Source: Cyclaneusma minus (taxonomy: Eukaryota; Ascomycota; Leotiomycetes; Marthamycetales; Marthamycetaceae). Taken from it: a stretch of DNA of 64,000 nt. Positions 44,311 through 55,843 of this stretch are shown here, piece after piece. A program made the position numbers and the translations under genes. The stretch lies in the NCBI GenBank assembly GCA_037179335.1, contig JAKZHN010000001.1:434001-498000 (forward strand), in the 5' to 3' direction. Numbering within the stretch: the first letter of the stretch is position 1; each line of letters opens with the position of its first letter. The notes below the pieces were generated by a model. That model worked only from the letters and a program-made list of their open reading frames with translations, was not told where the DNA came from and did not search any database.

Positions 44311-46613
44311 ATGGCAAAAGGGCGCATTCTCGTCATCGCCGGTTCGGACAGTTCTGGTGGAGCGTAAGTTTTCTCATCCCGCTGTCTCCGTATCGGAAAT
44401 CCAATTTTCTCATGCTGCACTTTATTTCGAAAAAAAAACTACAAGGACTTTTGCTGTTTATTGTTTGCGTTATGAATCATGAAAATTTAGTTTGTGTGGG
44501 TTTTTGACATCTTTATGAAGTGGACTTGAAGCAGACCAGAAAGTAATTGCTGCGCATGGGTGCTATGCTATGACAGCGACGACGGCTTTGACGGCGCAAA
44601 ATACGTGTGGTGTTCAGGGAATTCATGAGACGCCACCGGAGTTTGTGAGGAAGTTGATTGATGTGGTGGTTGAGGATGTGGGAGTTGATGTCGTCAAGAC
44701 TGGTATGTTGCTCTAGTTGCTTGCTTTGGAACGGGGTTTTTGAGTGTCTCGGGCTCTGTTTTTTCTTTTTTTACAATGTGGATCTGCTGGGTGGTCTGGA
44801 TCTCAAATTGGTTTTCTTGGATGAGGTGGTGCTCAAAAAGATAAAAATGTTGACCGCAACCAGGTATGTTGGCATCCGCCGAGACGGTGAAAGTGGTAGC
44901 GGAAGCAATCCAGTATTGGAGGATGTCCACAGTTGTTGTCGACCCAGTATGAAGTCACTACTCCCAGCTCAGTACACTTCCCTCCAGGGGCACATGGAAT
45001 CTGATACAAGTAGGTAATGGTGTCGACCAGTGGCGCCAAACTACTGCCCACCGAAGCAGTGACAGAACTGAGGGATCACTTGCTCCCGCTGACAACCATC
45101 CTCACGCCAAACGTCCCAGAAGCAAGGTTGCTTCTCGCCAATGCTGGAACAAATCTTCCCGACCCCGAATCAGTTGAGGATCTGAAAGTGCTTGCGGAAA
45201 AGGTGCAGAAGCTGGGACCGAAATTTGTGCTCCTCAAAGGGGGCCATACCCCCTTCAGAGCCGACGGCAGAGCGGCAGCAACAGAAGAAGAGAAAGAACT
45301 CATGGTTGATGTTCTGTACGGAGAAGATCAGTATTGGCATTTTGAGTCCAGGTACCAGGTCTCGAAGAATACCCATGGGACAGGATGCTCTCTTGCTTGT
45401 GAGTTTTGCTCTTGATTTGGCTGCATAAAGCACCAGGGACTGAAGCAGATCTAGCTGCGATTGCGTCGAACTTGGCGAATGGGAGATCGACGCATGATGC
45501 CGTGAAAGCGGCTGTCAGATATGTCGAGGCCGGCATTAGAACGGCGGAAGACTTGGGGAAGGGCAGCGGACCGATCAACCATTTTCATTCTACTTATACG
45601 ATGCCCTTTGCTCCGTAAGACTTCTTCCAATACACTCCCTTTCACCGCTGTCTCAAAACTGACTGTCATATAGGGGACGATTTGTCGAGTATCTTCTCGA
45701 GCGACCAGACGTGAAACCTGCATGGGCAAGACACGTGGAACACGACTTCGTTAGCAAGATGGCGGATGGAAGTCTCCCTGTCGAGACCTTCAAATTTTAC
45801 CTGATTCAAGATTACTTGTATCTCGTGAGTGTTGCATCGCGTCTTATAAGGAACTGCGCCGACTGAATGAATGTAGGTACAATTTGCGAGGGCGAACGCT
45901 CTTGCTTCTTACAAAGCAAAGACCATGGAAGATATAGCTGCTGTGAGCACCAGCATACGAATTGGATGTCCCTTCATGCTGATATACTTGCCTGTCGCAG
46001 TCTGCGAAGATCGTTGCCCATATCCACACCGAGATGGCTCTACACATAGATTATTGCAGAGAGTTTGGTGTTTCCAAAGAGGAGATGGAAAGTACAGAAG
46101 AAGCCCAAGGCAAGCCACCCTTTCCGGCTGCTTCTGTCCCGAACGTCGATGCTGACTGACATACCAGCTTGTACGGCATACACGAGGTAGGCTCGATCTT
46201 CATAAATAGGGAAACCTCCTTCTGACTATCTCGACTACAGATACGTCCTCGACATTGGTCAGGCAGAAGACTGGCTTGCACTTCAAATTTCGATGGCGCC
46301 CTGCCTAATCGGCTATGGCATGATAGCAAGAAGACTTCATGACGACCCGAGGACAAAACGAGAAGGAAACATTTACTGGAAGTGGATTGAAAACTATGTA
46401 GCAGACGACTACACGGCGGCGGTGAAGATGGGGTCGGAACTGATTGAGCGACATGCAGTGCTGCAAAGCCCGAGTCGCATAGAAGAGCTGGTGAAGATTT
46501 TCATCCATGCTACGAAGGTGAGTTGGTCTCTTCATGAACATTTTGGGCTCTTGGATGCTGATAATTGGTAGATGGAGACAGGGTTTTGGGACATGGGAAA
46601 TGGAGGGAAATAA
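44311..46613 (+). CDS. THI20: Bifunctional HMP(-P) kinase / thiaminase II (TENA), THI20 type (508 aa)
   Basis: Phosphorylates hydroxymethylpyrimidine and its phosphate for thiamine synthesis; the C-terminal TENA domain salvages degraded thiamine pyrimidine. Eleven exons, frame closed throughout: 44311-44363, 44521-44702, 44864-44946, 45014-45398, 45455-45614, 45674-45824, 45877-45942, 46001-46109, 46168-46186, 46241-46517, 46572-46613. Kinase landmarks: ILVIAGSDSSGGAGLEAD, GCYAMTATTALTAQN, VVVDPVMVSTSGAKLL, VLLKGGH, and the catalytic/anion-hole block NTHGTGCSLASAIASNLA. TENA landmarks: FYLIQDYLYLVQFARA, HTEMALHIDYC (nucleophilic Cys candidate), YTRYVLDIG and YWKWIENYVADDY. Exon 9 is only 19 nt, and the intron before it (46110-46167) is of the GC-AG class with a TGACTGAC branch site. 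Confidence 0.93.
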
Positions 46614-47348
46614 GTTGAAAAGAAGGAAAGGGGAGGGACTGTTTGGCTTGGAGAGATGCTGAGGTGGGAAAATATTAGAAGCTTCGAGCTGTATGGGGCC
46701 TACTGAAAGGAAATCCCGAGGGCACGATCTGGAATTCTGAGTTCGAGGGAAGTATATTGCCTTGGTTTGAGGAAGGGGAAGTGCGTGAAGGTAGACGAGA
46801 AAGTGCCATGGCTGCTCTTCACGAGCTGTAATCTTATATGACTCTCTAGTTTCGCCGTAGTCAGCAGAAAATGAATGCAAAAAGCTTGGAGCTGACTAGA
46901 GGGCACGGGCAAGTCGAATTACTCTGATAAAATCCGAGTTTTTCTGGTGAAATCTGAGATTTTCACAGGTTGACGAATCGTGCCATGCCATCACATGAAA
47001 TGGCGGTGCACTTGTTCTCACCAAAACGTGGTGGCAGAAAGTGCAGGCACGGACCAGGCCACGGCTGGCGAGGCAAAAAAAGGGTCTTCTTCGGCCGTGG
47101 GCCCTCTCCCTTCTTGGCGCGGCGCTAGTCGGCCTTAGCGTGTTCTGGGTTTGCAGTGCCTTCCAACATTTTTTCCTGCCCAACATCAAACCGTCTCCCT
47201 CTCCCATCAACGCTCCCCAGACACAACGACACCTGAGACCTTGTTCCATCTTCACTGCAAGCTTACAAGGCAAATTCCTTGCGCGACCATTCTCTCACAC
47301 TCGTTGCGCTTCTTGCAATCTCCCATTTGACGACTGAGCTTGCGCAGC
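46614..47348. other. Intergenic upstream of the RNA helicase gene
   Basis: Contains the 3' flank of the thiamine gene and the promoter/leader of the DEAD-box gene, with pyrimidine-rich stretches (about 47180-47250) near the start. The 191-aa antisense frame here is a shadow. Confidence 0.5.
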
Positions 47349-49870
47349 ATGTCTTACGGCGGTTCTTACGGAGGCGGAGGCTCCTCCTACGGTGGTGGCC
47401 GCGGAGGTGGCGGCGGTGGAGGCTACGGAAATGGGTATGATAACTACTCACGCCGCGATAACTACTCCAGTGGCTATTCCAATGGGTATGACAACCTTTG
47501 GTCTAAAGTTCTGCAGTGAAGTTGGACGCACATGGCTGCTTGTATCGCCCGAGACTCGGCGGCGCACTTTGCGAGGCACCGCCATCTCATGCGCACCAAC
47601 ACTGTGTCCCCTCATCCAAGTCCATCGAGTACGTGCTAACTGATTGATAGTGGAGGCTACGGCGGCGGCGGAGGCGGAGGCGGCAATGTCAACGGCTACT
47701 CTGGCGGTGGCGGCTACGGTGGAGGAAGCTACGGAGGAGGCGGAGGTGGATACGGCGGTGGGGGTGGAGACCGCATGAGCGCCCTCGGTGCAGGTCTCAA
47801 GAACCAGACTTGGGGTGAGTGATGAGCCTGAACGCCAAGAAATCCGCGAAACTATTGCTGACCAAACCACAGATACTGATTCGTTGCCCAAGTTCGAGAA
47901 GTCTTTCTACAAGGAGGACCCTGCAGTTGCGGCCCGCTCGCAAGCCGATGTTGACAAGTTCCGCGCTGAGCACAACATTACCGTTCACGGTACCAACATC
48001 CCGAAGCCCGTTGAGACCTTTGACGAGGCTGGTTTCCCTGCCTACGTCATGAGCGAGGTCAAGGCTCAAGGCTTCCCCGCTCCCACTGCCATTCAGTCTC
48101 AGGGATGGCCCATGGCTTTGTCTGGACGCGATGTCGTTGGTATCGCCGAGACTGGTTCCGGAAAGACTCTCACCTACTGTCTTCCCGCCATCGTTCACAT
48201 CAACGCCCAGCCCCTCCTCGCCCCTGGAGATGGCCCGATCGTTCTGATCCTGGCACCCACTCGTGAGTTGGCTGTTCAGATTCAGCAGGAAATCAGCAAG
48301 TTCGGAAAGTCATCCCGCATCAGGAACACCTGTGTCTACGGTGGTGTCCCCAAGGGTGGACAAATCCGTGATCTCGCCAAGGGTGTCGAGGTTTGCATTG
48401 CCACTCCCGGTCGTCTGATTGACATGCTTGAGACTGGCAAGACCAACCTTCGCCGTGTCACTTACCTCGTCCTCGATGAGGCTGATCGCATGTTGGACAT
48501 GGGTTTCGAGCCCCAGATCCGCAAGATCCTCAGTCAGATTCGCCCTGACAGACAGACTTGCATGTGGTCCGCTACCTGGCCCAAGGAGGTTCGCGCTCTT
48601 GCTGCCGACTTCCAGCACGACTTCATCCAGGTCAACATTGGTTCTCTGGAGCTGTCTGCTAACCACCGCATCACTCAAATCGTCGAGGTTGTGTCTGAGT
48701 TTGAGAAGCGCGACAAGATGACCAAGCACCTTGAGAAGATCATGGACAACAAGGACAACAAGATCTTGATCTTCACAGGGACCAAGCGTGTGGCTGACGA
48801 CATCACCCGCTTCCTTCGCCAGGATGGATGGCCAGCACTCTGTAAGTACCTTGTATCCGAATCTGATAGTACCCAAGCTAACCAGTACCTCAGCCATCCA
48901 CGGAGACAAGCAGCAGAACGAGCGTGACTGGGTTTTGAACGAGTTCAAGACTGGCAAGAGCCCCATCATGGTTGCTACTGATGTAGCTTCGCGTGGTATC
49001 GGTATGATTGAACCCCTCCCCCCTCCCCTCCCCTTGCAGCAACGCCCAGTCGTGGCGCAAAGTGGTGCTTTACTCTCGATGCTCTGGTGCTTTCTAGTTT
49101 GCGTAACCTTGCCAGGGCTCTATTGTGTCTTTCGGTTCTCTATCAAACGGATTCTTGGACTTGTGGTGCAGCACTGCCTTGTTGTTACACTCGTTTCTTC
49201 CTGCTCTCGCTGCGCTTCTTCAAATGTGCATGAGCAGGTGTGGCATTTCTTGACTCGCTCAAGCTGTCTCCAAGACTCCCAAGCCAGAGGACCCTGGATG
49301 TGTGGATTGCCTGCCCCGGCATGGACTCGCAAAAGACAGCCCCTGTCTCAGTGCTGAGAGAGTATCGGTGTTCAAAATCTTGACACTACACTCGCCGTCA
49401 AACACGGACCGTTGCTATACACTTGTGCTCTTTTTCATGCTAACCTGTCATTCAAGACGTCCGAAACATTACTCACGTGCTCAACTATGACTACCCGAAC
49501 AACTCGGAGGATTACATCCATCGTATTGGTCGTACTGGTCGTGCCGGTGCCAAGGGAACTGCCATCACCCTCTTTACTACTGACAGTAAGTTTCCCTACT
49601 CTATTCTTTGGAAACATCAGTGCTAACCATTTCACTAGACCAGAAGCAGGCCCGTGATCTCGTCAATGTCTTGACTGAAGCCAAGCAACAGATCGACCCA
49701 AGACTTGCTGAGATGGCTCGCTACGGTGGTGGCGGTGGAGGTGGCCGTTACCGCGGCGGAGGCGGCTACGGCGGTCGTGGTGGCGGACGTGGTGGTAAGT
49801 TTTAGATACCCATAATAATCTACCCCTCGTTCCATCCGCTGATGGGACTAACAAAGGTCGTCGCTACTAG
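47349..49870 (+). CDS. DBP2: DBP2/p68-type DEAD-box ATP-dependent RNA helicase (558 aa)
   Basis: RNA-dependent ATPase acting in mRNP remodelling, nonsense-mediated decay and rRNA maturation. Exons: 47349-47485, 47651-47814, 47873-48841, 48894-49001, 49457-49585, 49639-49794, 49857-49870. The N-terminus is Gly/Tyr-rich (YGGSYGGGGSSYGGG). Motifs: Q (GFPAPTAIQ), I (AETGSGKT), Ia (PTRELA), Ib (TPGR), II (DEAD), III (SAT), IV (ILIFTGTK), V (VATDVASRGID), VI (HRIGRTGRAG). The C-terminus is an RGG/GGY tail ending GRRY. Intron 4 (49002-49456, 455 nt) is by far the longest and falls inside motif V. DBP2 genes of other fungi also carry a long intron in their 3' half, where it serves autoregulation in budding yeast. 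Regulation here is inferred from that. Confidence 0.95.
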
Positions 49871-52229
49871 GAGGTTTTACCTCTTCCAATTCTGCTCCTT
49901 TGGGAAGCAACAGGCGTTGGTAAGAGCATTGTGGCATCATGGGTCCTTCCCGGCAATTCTCGATCCTCATTCTTCGACACCTCCGACCACATTGTTGCCT
50001 TCCGGATACTCATTGCGACACTTCAAATTTCTCGTTCTTCGTACAGGTTCGGCGTTAATGAGTGGGGAGTCAAGGACATGGCTAGACTAAGTTCGCCACT
50101 GCATGCTTTCTCGTAACTGTTTCATTAGACGGGGCATGGGTCGTCCGAACATTCGGTTGTCACATAGATTGCTTTATTAGTACTGCTCTTGCTTGCATCA
50201 TTTCACAAGTATGCCCAGGTAGGAGAGCTCATTTATGGGACGCAGAAAAAAAGGCAGCCAAATCGAAATTCGGGGGGCCTGGAAGTTATCACTTAGAATG
50301 CTGATTTTAGGGCATCTCTTTGCGCTGAGAGATGAGGCTCCTAGATGATATGCTAGAGACAAGAGGTGCTTCAGCTGAAATGGTAATAAAAAATCAGAGT
50401 GTCTTGAATGTGATTGTGAATTGGACGTATTGAAATATGTGCGAGGTGATCTTAGCGAAGTTCACTTGTCACGCCACCATCCCGTGACAGTCCTGACCGT
50501 TGCCCTTGCGCCTACCCATGCCGGTGCCCCAGGCTCCAGCGGCGCCTCTACATGCACGTAGCTGCCGTCTGCGTGTATAATAGGCCTTTCCCTCCACATT
50601 TCTTCTATCTTGACCCCGGAACGTACCGCATTCTAGAGCGCAATATGGAATTATCCGCTCGTGGTGGATTTCTTAAAGTTCTGCGTACAAAATGCTGGTC
50701 ACCCAGTGAATGCCTGATAAACTATTTTAAGGGCTATGCTAAATACCGGCTAGAGTTTAAACATTTAAAATCCTGGACAAGCTAGGCCTGATTGGAACAC
50801 CACTTTGGGCAAAGGGGCATTAGACATTGTCACATTTCGCCCATGAATTTCGCAAAACAACTTTCTCTCGAAATCGGAAATCCCCATCTAAATCCCTATT
50901 CGAGGGCGCTGGGAATGGGCTTTATTTTACTTACCTTAGTTGCCTATTTAGCATCTCTGTAGTTGTTTGGAATACTCACAATCACTTGACATACCCTAAA
51001 TTGTTCGGAATGATCCCTAGTCACTTGGAATATTTGCAAATTCTTGGGATATCCTACTCGAAGCAGCGGATATCACCTGCAATTTTGCAAGCCGCATGCA
51101 AGCTTTTGCGTCCTAAACGTAATTCTTGGGGACAAGCTGCACTTGGAGTGAGAGAGTGCCAGGGCTAAGATAGTAAAGTCTGATGATAAAACGCGTCGAG
51201 ACTCGAGACGGAAAGGAAGGTCGAAGGCAGCCGAGGTCGAGAGAACTTCAAAATTGTGAAACTTGAGGGAGCCCTCGGAGAGGAGCATAGGCACTAACAC
51301 TTCTTTTGATACGCGCTTTAGCCTTTGTTGCGCTGGCGCTAATCGCTTCCGCGCCCATCTGCATCTGCATCCTCCTTCCTCTTTCCCCCCTTCGCTTCAG
51401 TTTCACCTCCCTATCACATAACCACGCCGGGATCTTGAAACAATGAAAAGTTTTGTTTGCACATCGACCCAGGGACATTGAAAACCGCGTCATTTAAATT
51501 TTTGAAATCTTTGAAATTTGCCTTTAGTCTCTCGAGTTTTGGATTATAGAAATTGATAGAGCGGGAAATTCTACACACATTGGATCGTCAATTTTGAATG
51601 TAGCTTACAGCGAGGTCTTGATAACTGCCATTTAAAGTGAGCGGCGCGCCGGAGAAAGAATCTGGATTTTGGAAGTGAAAACGACAAGATACGGGAGACT
51701 TGACAGGGGAGAAAGACTACAGCGCAACCTTGCCTGCACGTCGTCGCTGGCTAGCTTCGTCACACTCCTGCCTATTTCACCTAGGGTAATATCTCGGATG
51801 GGATTAGCTTGGCCCGGACTCAAAACTCCAGTCGGGATTTAGGACATGAGGCAAATTACCTCCAGTCAATCTGGATGGCTCATGTCAAGTTGGATTCTGC
51901 AGCATATACACACGTTTCGTCTCACAGCATATCCAGCCGAGCTTCAAGTCACTCAAGATCTGGCGCCGGAGTGCTCGCTATAACTCATCACATGCTCATC
52001 AGGAGCTCTGTTGCAGCGAAACCCTGTGGGACAACAGTTCCCTCACTTCGAAACAGACCTGAGCGTTGGTGTTGTTCGCGTAAAGGGATCTCTTCTTGCA
52101 TGCTAACTGGCTATTATTCTACAACCAGCATGTCCAGCCCAAGCCAGGGCAGCAATCCATTGCAATGCATATCGTAGTGTAAAACCCATCCACGCGCCCC
52201 GATCCGCAGCACCCCCACTCGCAGCAGCC
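49871..52229. other. 2.4-kb intergenic region between convergent genes
   Basis: No supported gene. It includes a small 19-bp-period array at 50969-51060 and otherwise mixed-composition DNA with short chance frames. Confidence 0.5.
50969..51060. repeat. Short 19-bp-period array
   Basis: Five units: ggaatactcacaatcactt, gacataccctaaattgttc, ggaatgatccctagtcactt, ggaatatttgcaaattctt, gggatatcctactcgaagc. Spacing is 19-20 bp. No terminal inverted repeats were found around it. Confidence 0.65.
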
Positions 52230-52975
52230 TTAACGGTAGGACTTCTGGAACCTCGCTCTCGCACCTGGACCACCGAACTTCTTGGGCTCGCAGCGTCTGT
52301 TGTCGGCAACAAGCAGGGTTCGGTCGTACTGGACAAGGGCCTGCTTGAGCAGGTTCTTGGAGTGCTCGTCGACGAACTTCTGGTAGTAGGCGACGATCGA
52401 CTTGGCGATGGCTTGGCGGATGGCGTAGACTTGCGAGACGTGTCCACCACCGCTGACGCGGACGCGGATGTCGACGTTGGAGAACTTGTCGAGGCCGATG
52501 ATGAGGAGGGGCTCGTAGACCTAGAGGATGTCAATATTTGGCCTGTCGTGTATTGCGCAGAGGCTGGGGGAGCGTTCTCGAGACGCTGCCATCGAGTCTC
52601 CAGAACTGAGTGTGGTATATCGGGCGTTTCGTACCTTGAATCGGAGGATCTCGGGCTTGATGAGGGAGAGAGGCTGTCCGTTGACCTTAACAAGACCCTT
52701 GCCGGCCTATTGATTGAGCAAATCCGTCAGCACCTTTCCATCCATTTCAAGCAGCCATTTTCCATCTCGCTCATGTCCTTCCATTCCGTCGTCGAGAATC
52801 GTCCGAGAGTGTTCGTACCTTGCACTGAGCGACAGCAGTAGCTAAATTGCAAGCATGGTCAGCGCAAATTCCATCGCATCGCATCTCCAACTCGAGGGCG
52901 CAGAGTTGGCTCGCGCAGGCGCAGCATACCTGTCTTCTTCTTGCCGAAGCATTGCACACTCTGGGTGGTCGCCAT
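52230..52975 (-). CDS. RPS16: 40S ribosomal protein S16 (uS9), 143 aa
   Basis: Small-subunit ribosomal protein whose C-terminal tail reaches the P-site tRNA. Exons: 52975-52930, 52841-52819 (23-nt microexon), 52706-52635, 52520-52230. The assembled protein begins MATTQSVQCFGKKKTATAVA, continues AGKGLVKVNGQPLSLIKPEI, VYEPLLIIGLDKFSNVDIRV, GGGHVSQVYAIRQAIAKSIV, and ends GGPGARARFQKSYR, the conserved family tail. Length equals the yeast protein. Three introns near the 5' end are typical for fungal ribosomal protein genes. It is divergently transcribed from the Snf8 gene. Confidence 0.97.
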
Positions 52976-53278
52976 GATTGCGGATTGTCGTGGCGGGTGT
53001 GCTGTCGAAGGTCGTTGCTGGTCGTAATGAGGTTGTCGGGCAGCGGCGCGATGTGGATAGTGAAGAGGATTTTCAATTTTGGCCCTCCCGACGTGTGCGA
53101 GGCGCTAGACAAAAGTGCACTAGCGGCATCTCGGTTGCCCAGCCTCGGGCTTATCGCTATCGCTGACAACCTCCAAGCTTCCCCCTCCATTTCCAAAGTC
53201 ATCGACACAGTATTGAACGGAGTTTGGAGAGGCGTTTTTGCTTGTTGCATTTTATTCCTCCGAGAACCAGTACGCAGC
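52976..53278. promoter_or_regulatory. Divergent promoter, RPS16 and SNF8 genes
   Basis: About 303 bp between two start codons pointing away from each other. It must contain the strong ribosomal-protein promoter. I did not identify a definite factor-binding site. Confidence 0.55.
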
Positions 53279-54040
53279 ATGTCTCGGAAAGGCGTCGGTC
53301 TTGCAGCCTTCGACCGTTCCCGACTCACTTCCGCTCAATATGCCACCCATGGCTCCAACCTCCGATCTTCACATAGCTCCTCGCTTTCCACCCAGCTTTC
53401 CGTCTTTCGCTCTCTTCTCCAACAATTCTCGCAGACGCATGCCAAAGACATCCGCAGTAATCCTACATTCCGAGCCGAGTTTGCACGCATGTGTGCTGCC
53501 ATTGGCGTCGATCCGCTAGCAAGTTCCAACGATGGCGGAAGCTCCAAGGAAGGCGGAAGTTTCTGGGCACAGATGCTGGGAACAAGCGTGAACGACTTCT
53601 ACTTTGAGCTCGCCGTACGAGTTGTCGAAGTGTGCTCATCCACGAGGGAAGAGAATGGTGGCTTAATAGGAGTAAAAGAAGTTCGAGACAGGATTGCGAG
53701 GACAAGGATGGAAGGGGGAACCGAGATTACAGAAGATGATGTTCTAAGAGCAGTGAAAGCTCTTACGCCACTGGGAAGCAGCTACAGTATTGTGAAGGTT
53801 GGGAACAAGGTCTATGTGAGGAGTGTGCCGAAGGAGCTGAATACGGATCAAAGTGCCGTGTTGGAGGCAGCGCAGATGCTGGGCTATATCAGCATTGGGA
53901 TGTTGATGCTGAACCTGAGGTGGCCGAGGGCGAGAGCACAAACGGCGATTGATGACTTGGTTGCGGATAGTATGCTGTGGGTTGATAAGCAGACTGGTCA
54001 AGAGTGGGAATACTGGAGTCCCGGGGTACTGAGTGAATGA
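53279..54040 (+). CDS. SNF8: ESCRT-II subunit Snf8/Vps22 (253 aa)
   Basis: EAP30-family protein that forms the core of ESCRT-II at endosomes and sorts ubiquitinated cargo into multivesicular bodies. Single exon; the N-terminus MSRKGVGLAAFDR is the standard Vps22 start. Family blocks: QLSVFRSLLQQFSQTHAKDI, FRAEFARMCAAIGVDPLAS, FWAQMLGTSVNDFYFELAV, then two winged-helix regions (ITEDDVLRAVKALTPLGSSY and VLEAAQMLGYISIGMLMLNL), ending with QEWEYWSPGVL. Length fits. The upstream part of the frame, before 53279, is chance. Confidence 0.94.
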   Translation: MSRKGVGLAAFDRSRLTSAQYATHGSNLRSSHSSSLSTQLSVFRSLLQQFSQTHAKDIRSNPTFRAEFARMCAAIGVDPLASSNDGGSSKEGGSFWAQMLGTSVNDFYFELAVRVVEVCSSTREENGGLIGVKEVRDRIARTRMEGGTEITEDDVLRAVKALTPLGSSYSIVKVGNKVYVRSVPKELNTDQSAVLEAAQMLGYISIGMLMLNLRWPRARAQTAIDDLVADSMLWVDKQTGQEWEYWSPGVLSE

Positions 54041-54562
54041 GATGGGGATGAAGCCGCTATTCTTTGAGGTATTTGCAGGTTGGTCCATCAACATTTTCAG
54101 TCAGCACTGGTGCTTCTAGTATCATGTCTAGACTTGTTCATTCCAGTGCAGTGTACTTTCACTAGGGCTAAGCATAGCTAGCCGTTCAAGGGAAGAGGCC
54201 CTCCTCACCGGAGGAGTTGTTGGATGCCAGAGGCAAATATAGTTGATTTGCCAGGAGCCACGATAAAGTTATAAAGAGCCTAGGGAACTGGGTACGGATA
54301 TTCGAATGACGGCGTCCGGGACACGACAAATGCTGTGACAAAATACTTAGGTGTCCGTCCGGCACGTGACGCCTGGTTTGAGTTTCTGACCCGACGCTCC
54401 TTCCTCTTTTCCTTCGAATCACTTAGGCACCAGGCTGCTAGCTGGAATACGTCGCGTCTCCCAGGTCGCGCACCTCACTCCTCAACTTCGTCAGTCAAAG
54501 ACCTCACAACCACCAGCATTCGAAACCCCACTCAAAAACCACTCTCTACCGCTTCGTTCAGC
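54041..54562. other. Intergenic, upstream of acidic hypothetical gene
   Basis: No gene seen. The frame of the next gene stays open upstream to a GTG at 54335, but the first real ATG is at 54563. An upstream exon cannot be excluded. Confidence 0.45.
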
Positions 54563-55333
54563 ATGCCTTCTGGTACTGGAGCTCAGGGTATTCCAGAGGG
54601 TCTCGAGAACCCACCCAGCATGTCTTCCGATTCAGAACCCCACTCAAGAACCACTCTCCATACCGCTTCTCCAAACATGTCTACCAATGCCGGATCCCAC
54701 ACTGCAGACATGGAGGAGCCCCCTCCATACGAGTTTCAGGAGGATCACGAGGAGGTGCTTGCAGGGGAGTCTGCAGAGGAGCCCGAGGAGGAGTCTGCAG
54801 GGGAGTCTGCATGGGAGTCTGCAGAGGAGCCCGAGCAGGAGTCCGATGTTGAAAGTGAGGATTCACAGGATGAGAAGGACTTCATAATGGACGAGAGCCT
54901 AGGCTTGAATGACCTGCGCTCAGAAGCTGTAATTACTGTCTCCACTCCTTCGAAGGCCTCAACTCACATAGTACAGGCCTTCAGAGAGCTGATCCTCAGA
55001 GCCGAGGCTTTGACGCAGGAGGAGATTCCTCGAACGCCAGCTGCTGGCTGGGGACCTTACTTCGACTACGTGAAGCGGACGAGCAAGGTGTCGAAGGCGC
55101 TCTTCTACGACAACTTCGCAAGGTGTTCTATGATGAGGAGACTCACAAGCTGCCCGAATCCGTGTGACTTGATGGTGCGCAGATACCTTCTGCTGGACGA
55201 GCAGGTGGATGCTGCACGGGAAGCTCTCAAGAACTTGGCGTCTAGCTTTGCGTTCGAGTCGGAGGGGACAAACAATCGTTACGAGACGGAAGCGTTGATG
55301 TATGTTTCCATGATTGAGGATATGGGATGGTGA
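54563..55333 (+). CDS. Acidic hypothetical protein with Glu/Ser repeats (256 aa)
   Basis: Not recognised. The ATG at 54563 is the first in frame. The N-terminal 60 residues are Ser/Pro/Thr-rich. Next comes a Glu-rich repeat (units like GESAEEPEEE and ESAWESAEEPEQ, about residues 68-100), then an acidic end of that region (DESLGLNDL). The C-terminal 120 residues look folded and helical: HIVQAFRELILRAEALTQEE, GWGPYFDYVKRTSKVSKALF, CDLMVRRYLLLDEQVDAARE and ALMYVSMIEDMGW. DNA coding for the N-terminal part repeats a segment just upstream of the start (accccactcaaaaaccactc near 54530 and a close copy near 54640). Confidence 0.65.
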   Translation: MPSGTGAQGIPEGLENPPSMSSDSEPHSRTTLHTASPNMSTNAGSHTADMEEPPPYEFQEDHEEVLAGESAEEPEEESAGESAWESAEEPEQESDVESEDSQDEKDFIMDESLGLNDLRSEAVITVSTPSKASTHIVQAFRELILRAEALTQEEIPRTPAAGWGPYFDYVKRTSKVSKALFYDNFARCSMMRRLTSCPNPCDLMVRRYLLLDEQVDAAREALKNLASSFAFESEGTNNRYETEALMYVSMIEDMGW

Positions 55334-55843
55334 AGAGCTGGCAGTTAGGAGCAATGGATCACAGGCGAGCTTCATTGTACTGTCCAACCATCAGAAGACG
55401 TCTATAAGGGCCAGCACAAATGCAGAGCTTCGGGGAGGAATATAAAGCCCAGGGTTGCTCACAATGAGTACCTCATTGCATCTGATATCCTCGTACAAGT
55501 GTTTGACAGTCCCATGCCCGATTCCGAAGCAACGGTTGTTCATATCGGAGGAAGTCTACAAGTCATTGTCTGCCCGGAGATTACACCCATACATGTAGAC
55601 TTAATGGAGATCAAAGAGAAGGAGAGAACAAAAATAATTATGTATCACAGTTCACAGCCCAGCTATGTGCAATCAATAATCATGTAATTCTTTGGGTAGT
55701 TTGCCCTTGAATCCCCGGGTTTCCCTCAATGACTCCCCACCATTCGTTTCGCCAAGCCCGGCCCTGCACACGGACCACACGTGCACGGGTCATAACCGTA
55801 AATCCGGTTCCATCTTCCATCAATTCATCCGAATCCACAACAG
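55334..55843. other. Intergenic between hypothetical gene and tRNA-Lys
   Basis: No gene seen. An A-box-independent upstream element for the tRNA gene could not be identified. Confidence 0.45.

Noticed and set aside
46305..46880. 191-aa minus-strand frame
   Set aside because: Opposite to the last exons of the thiamine gene, which has clear conserved protein sequence.
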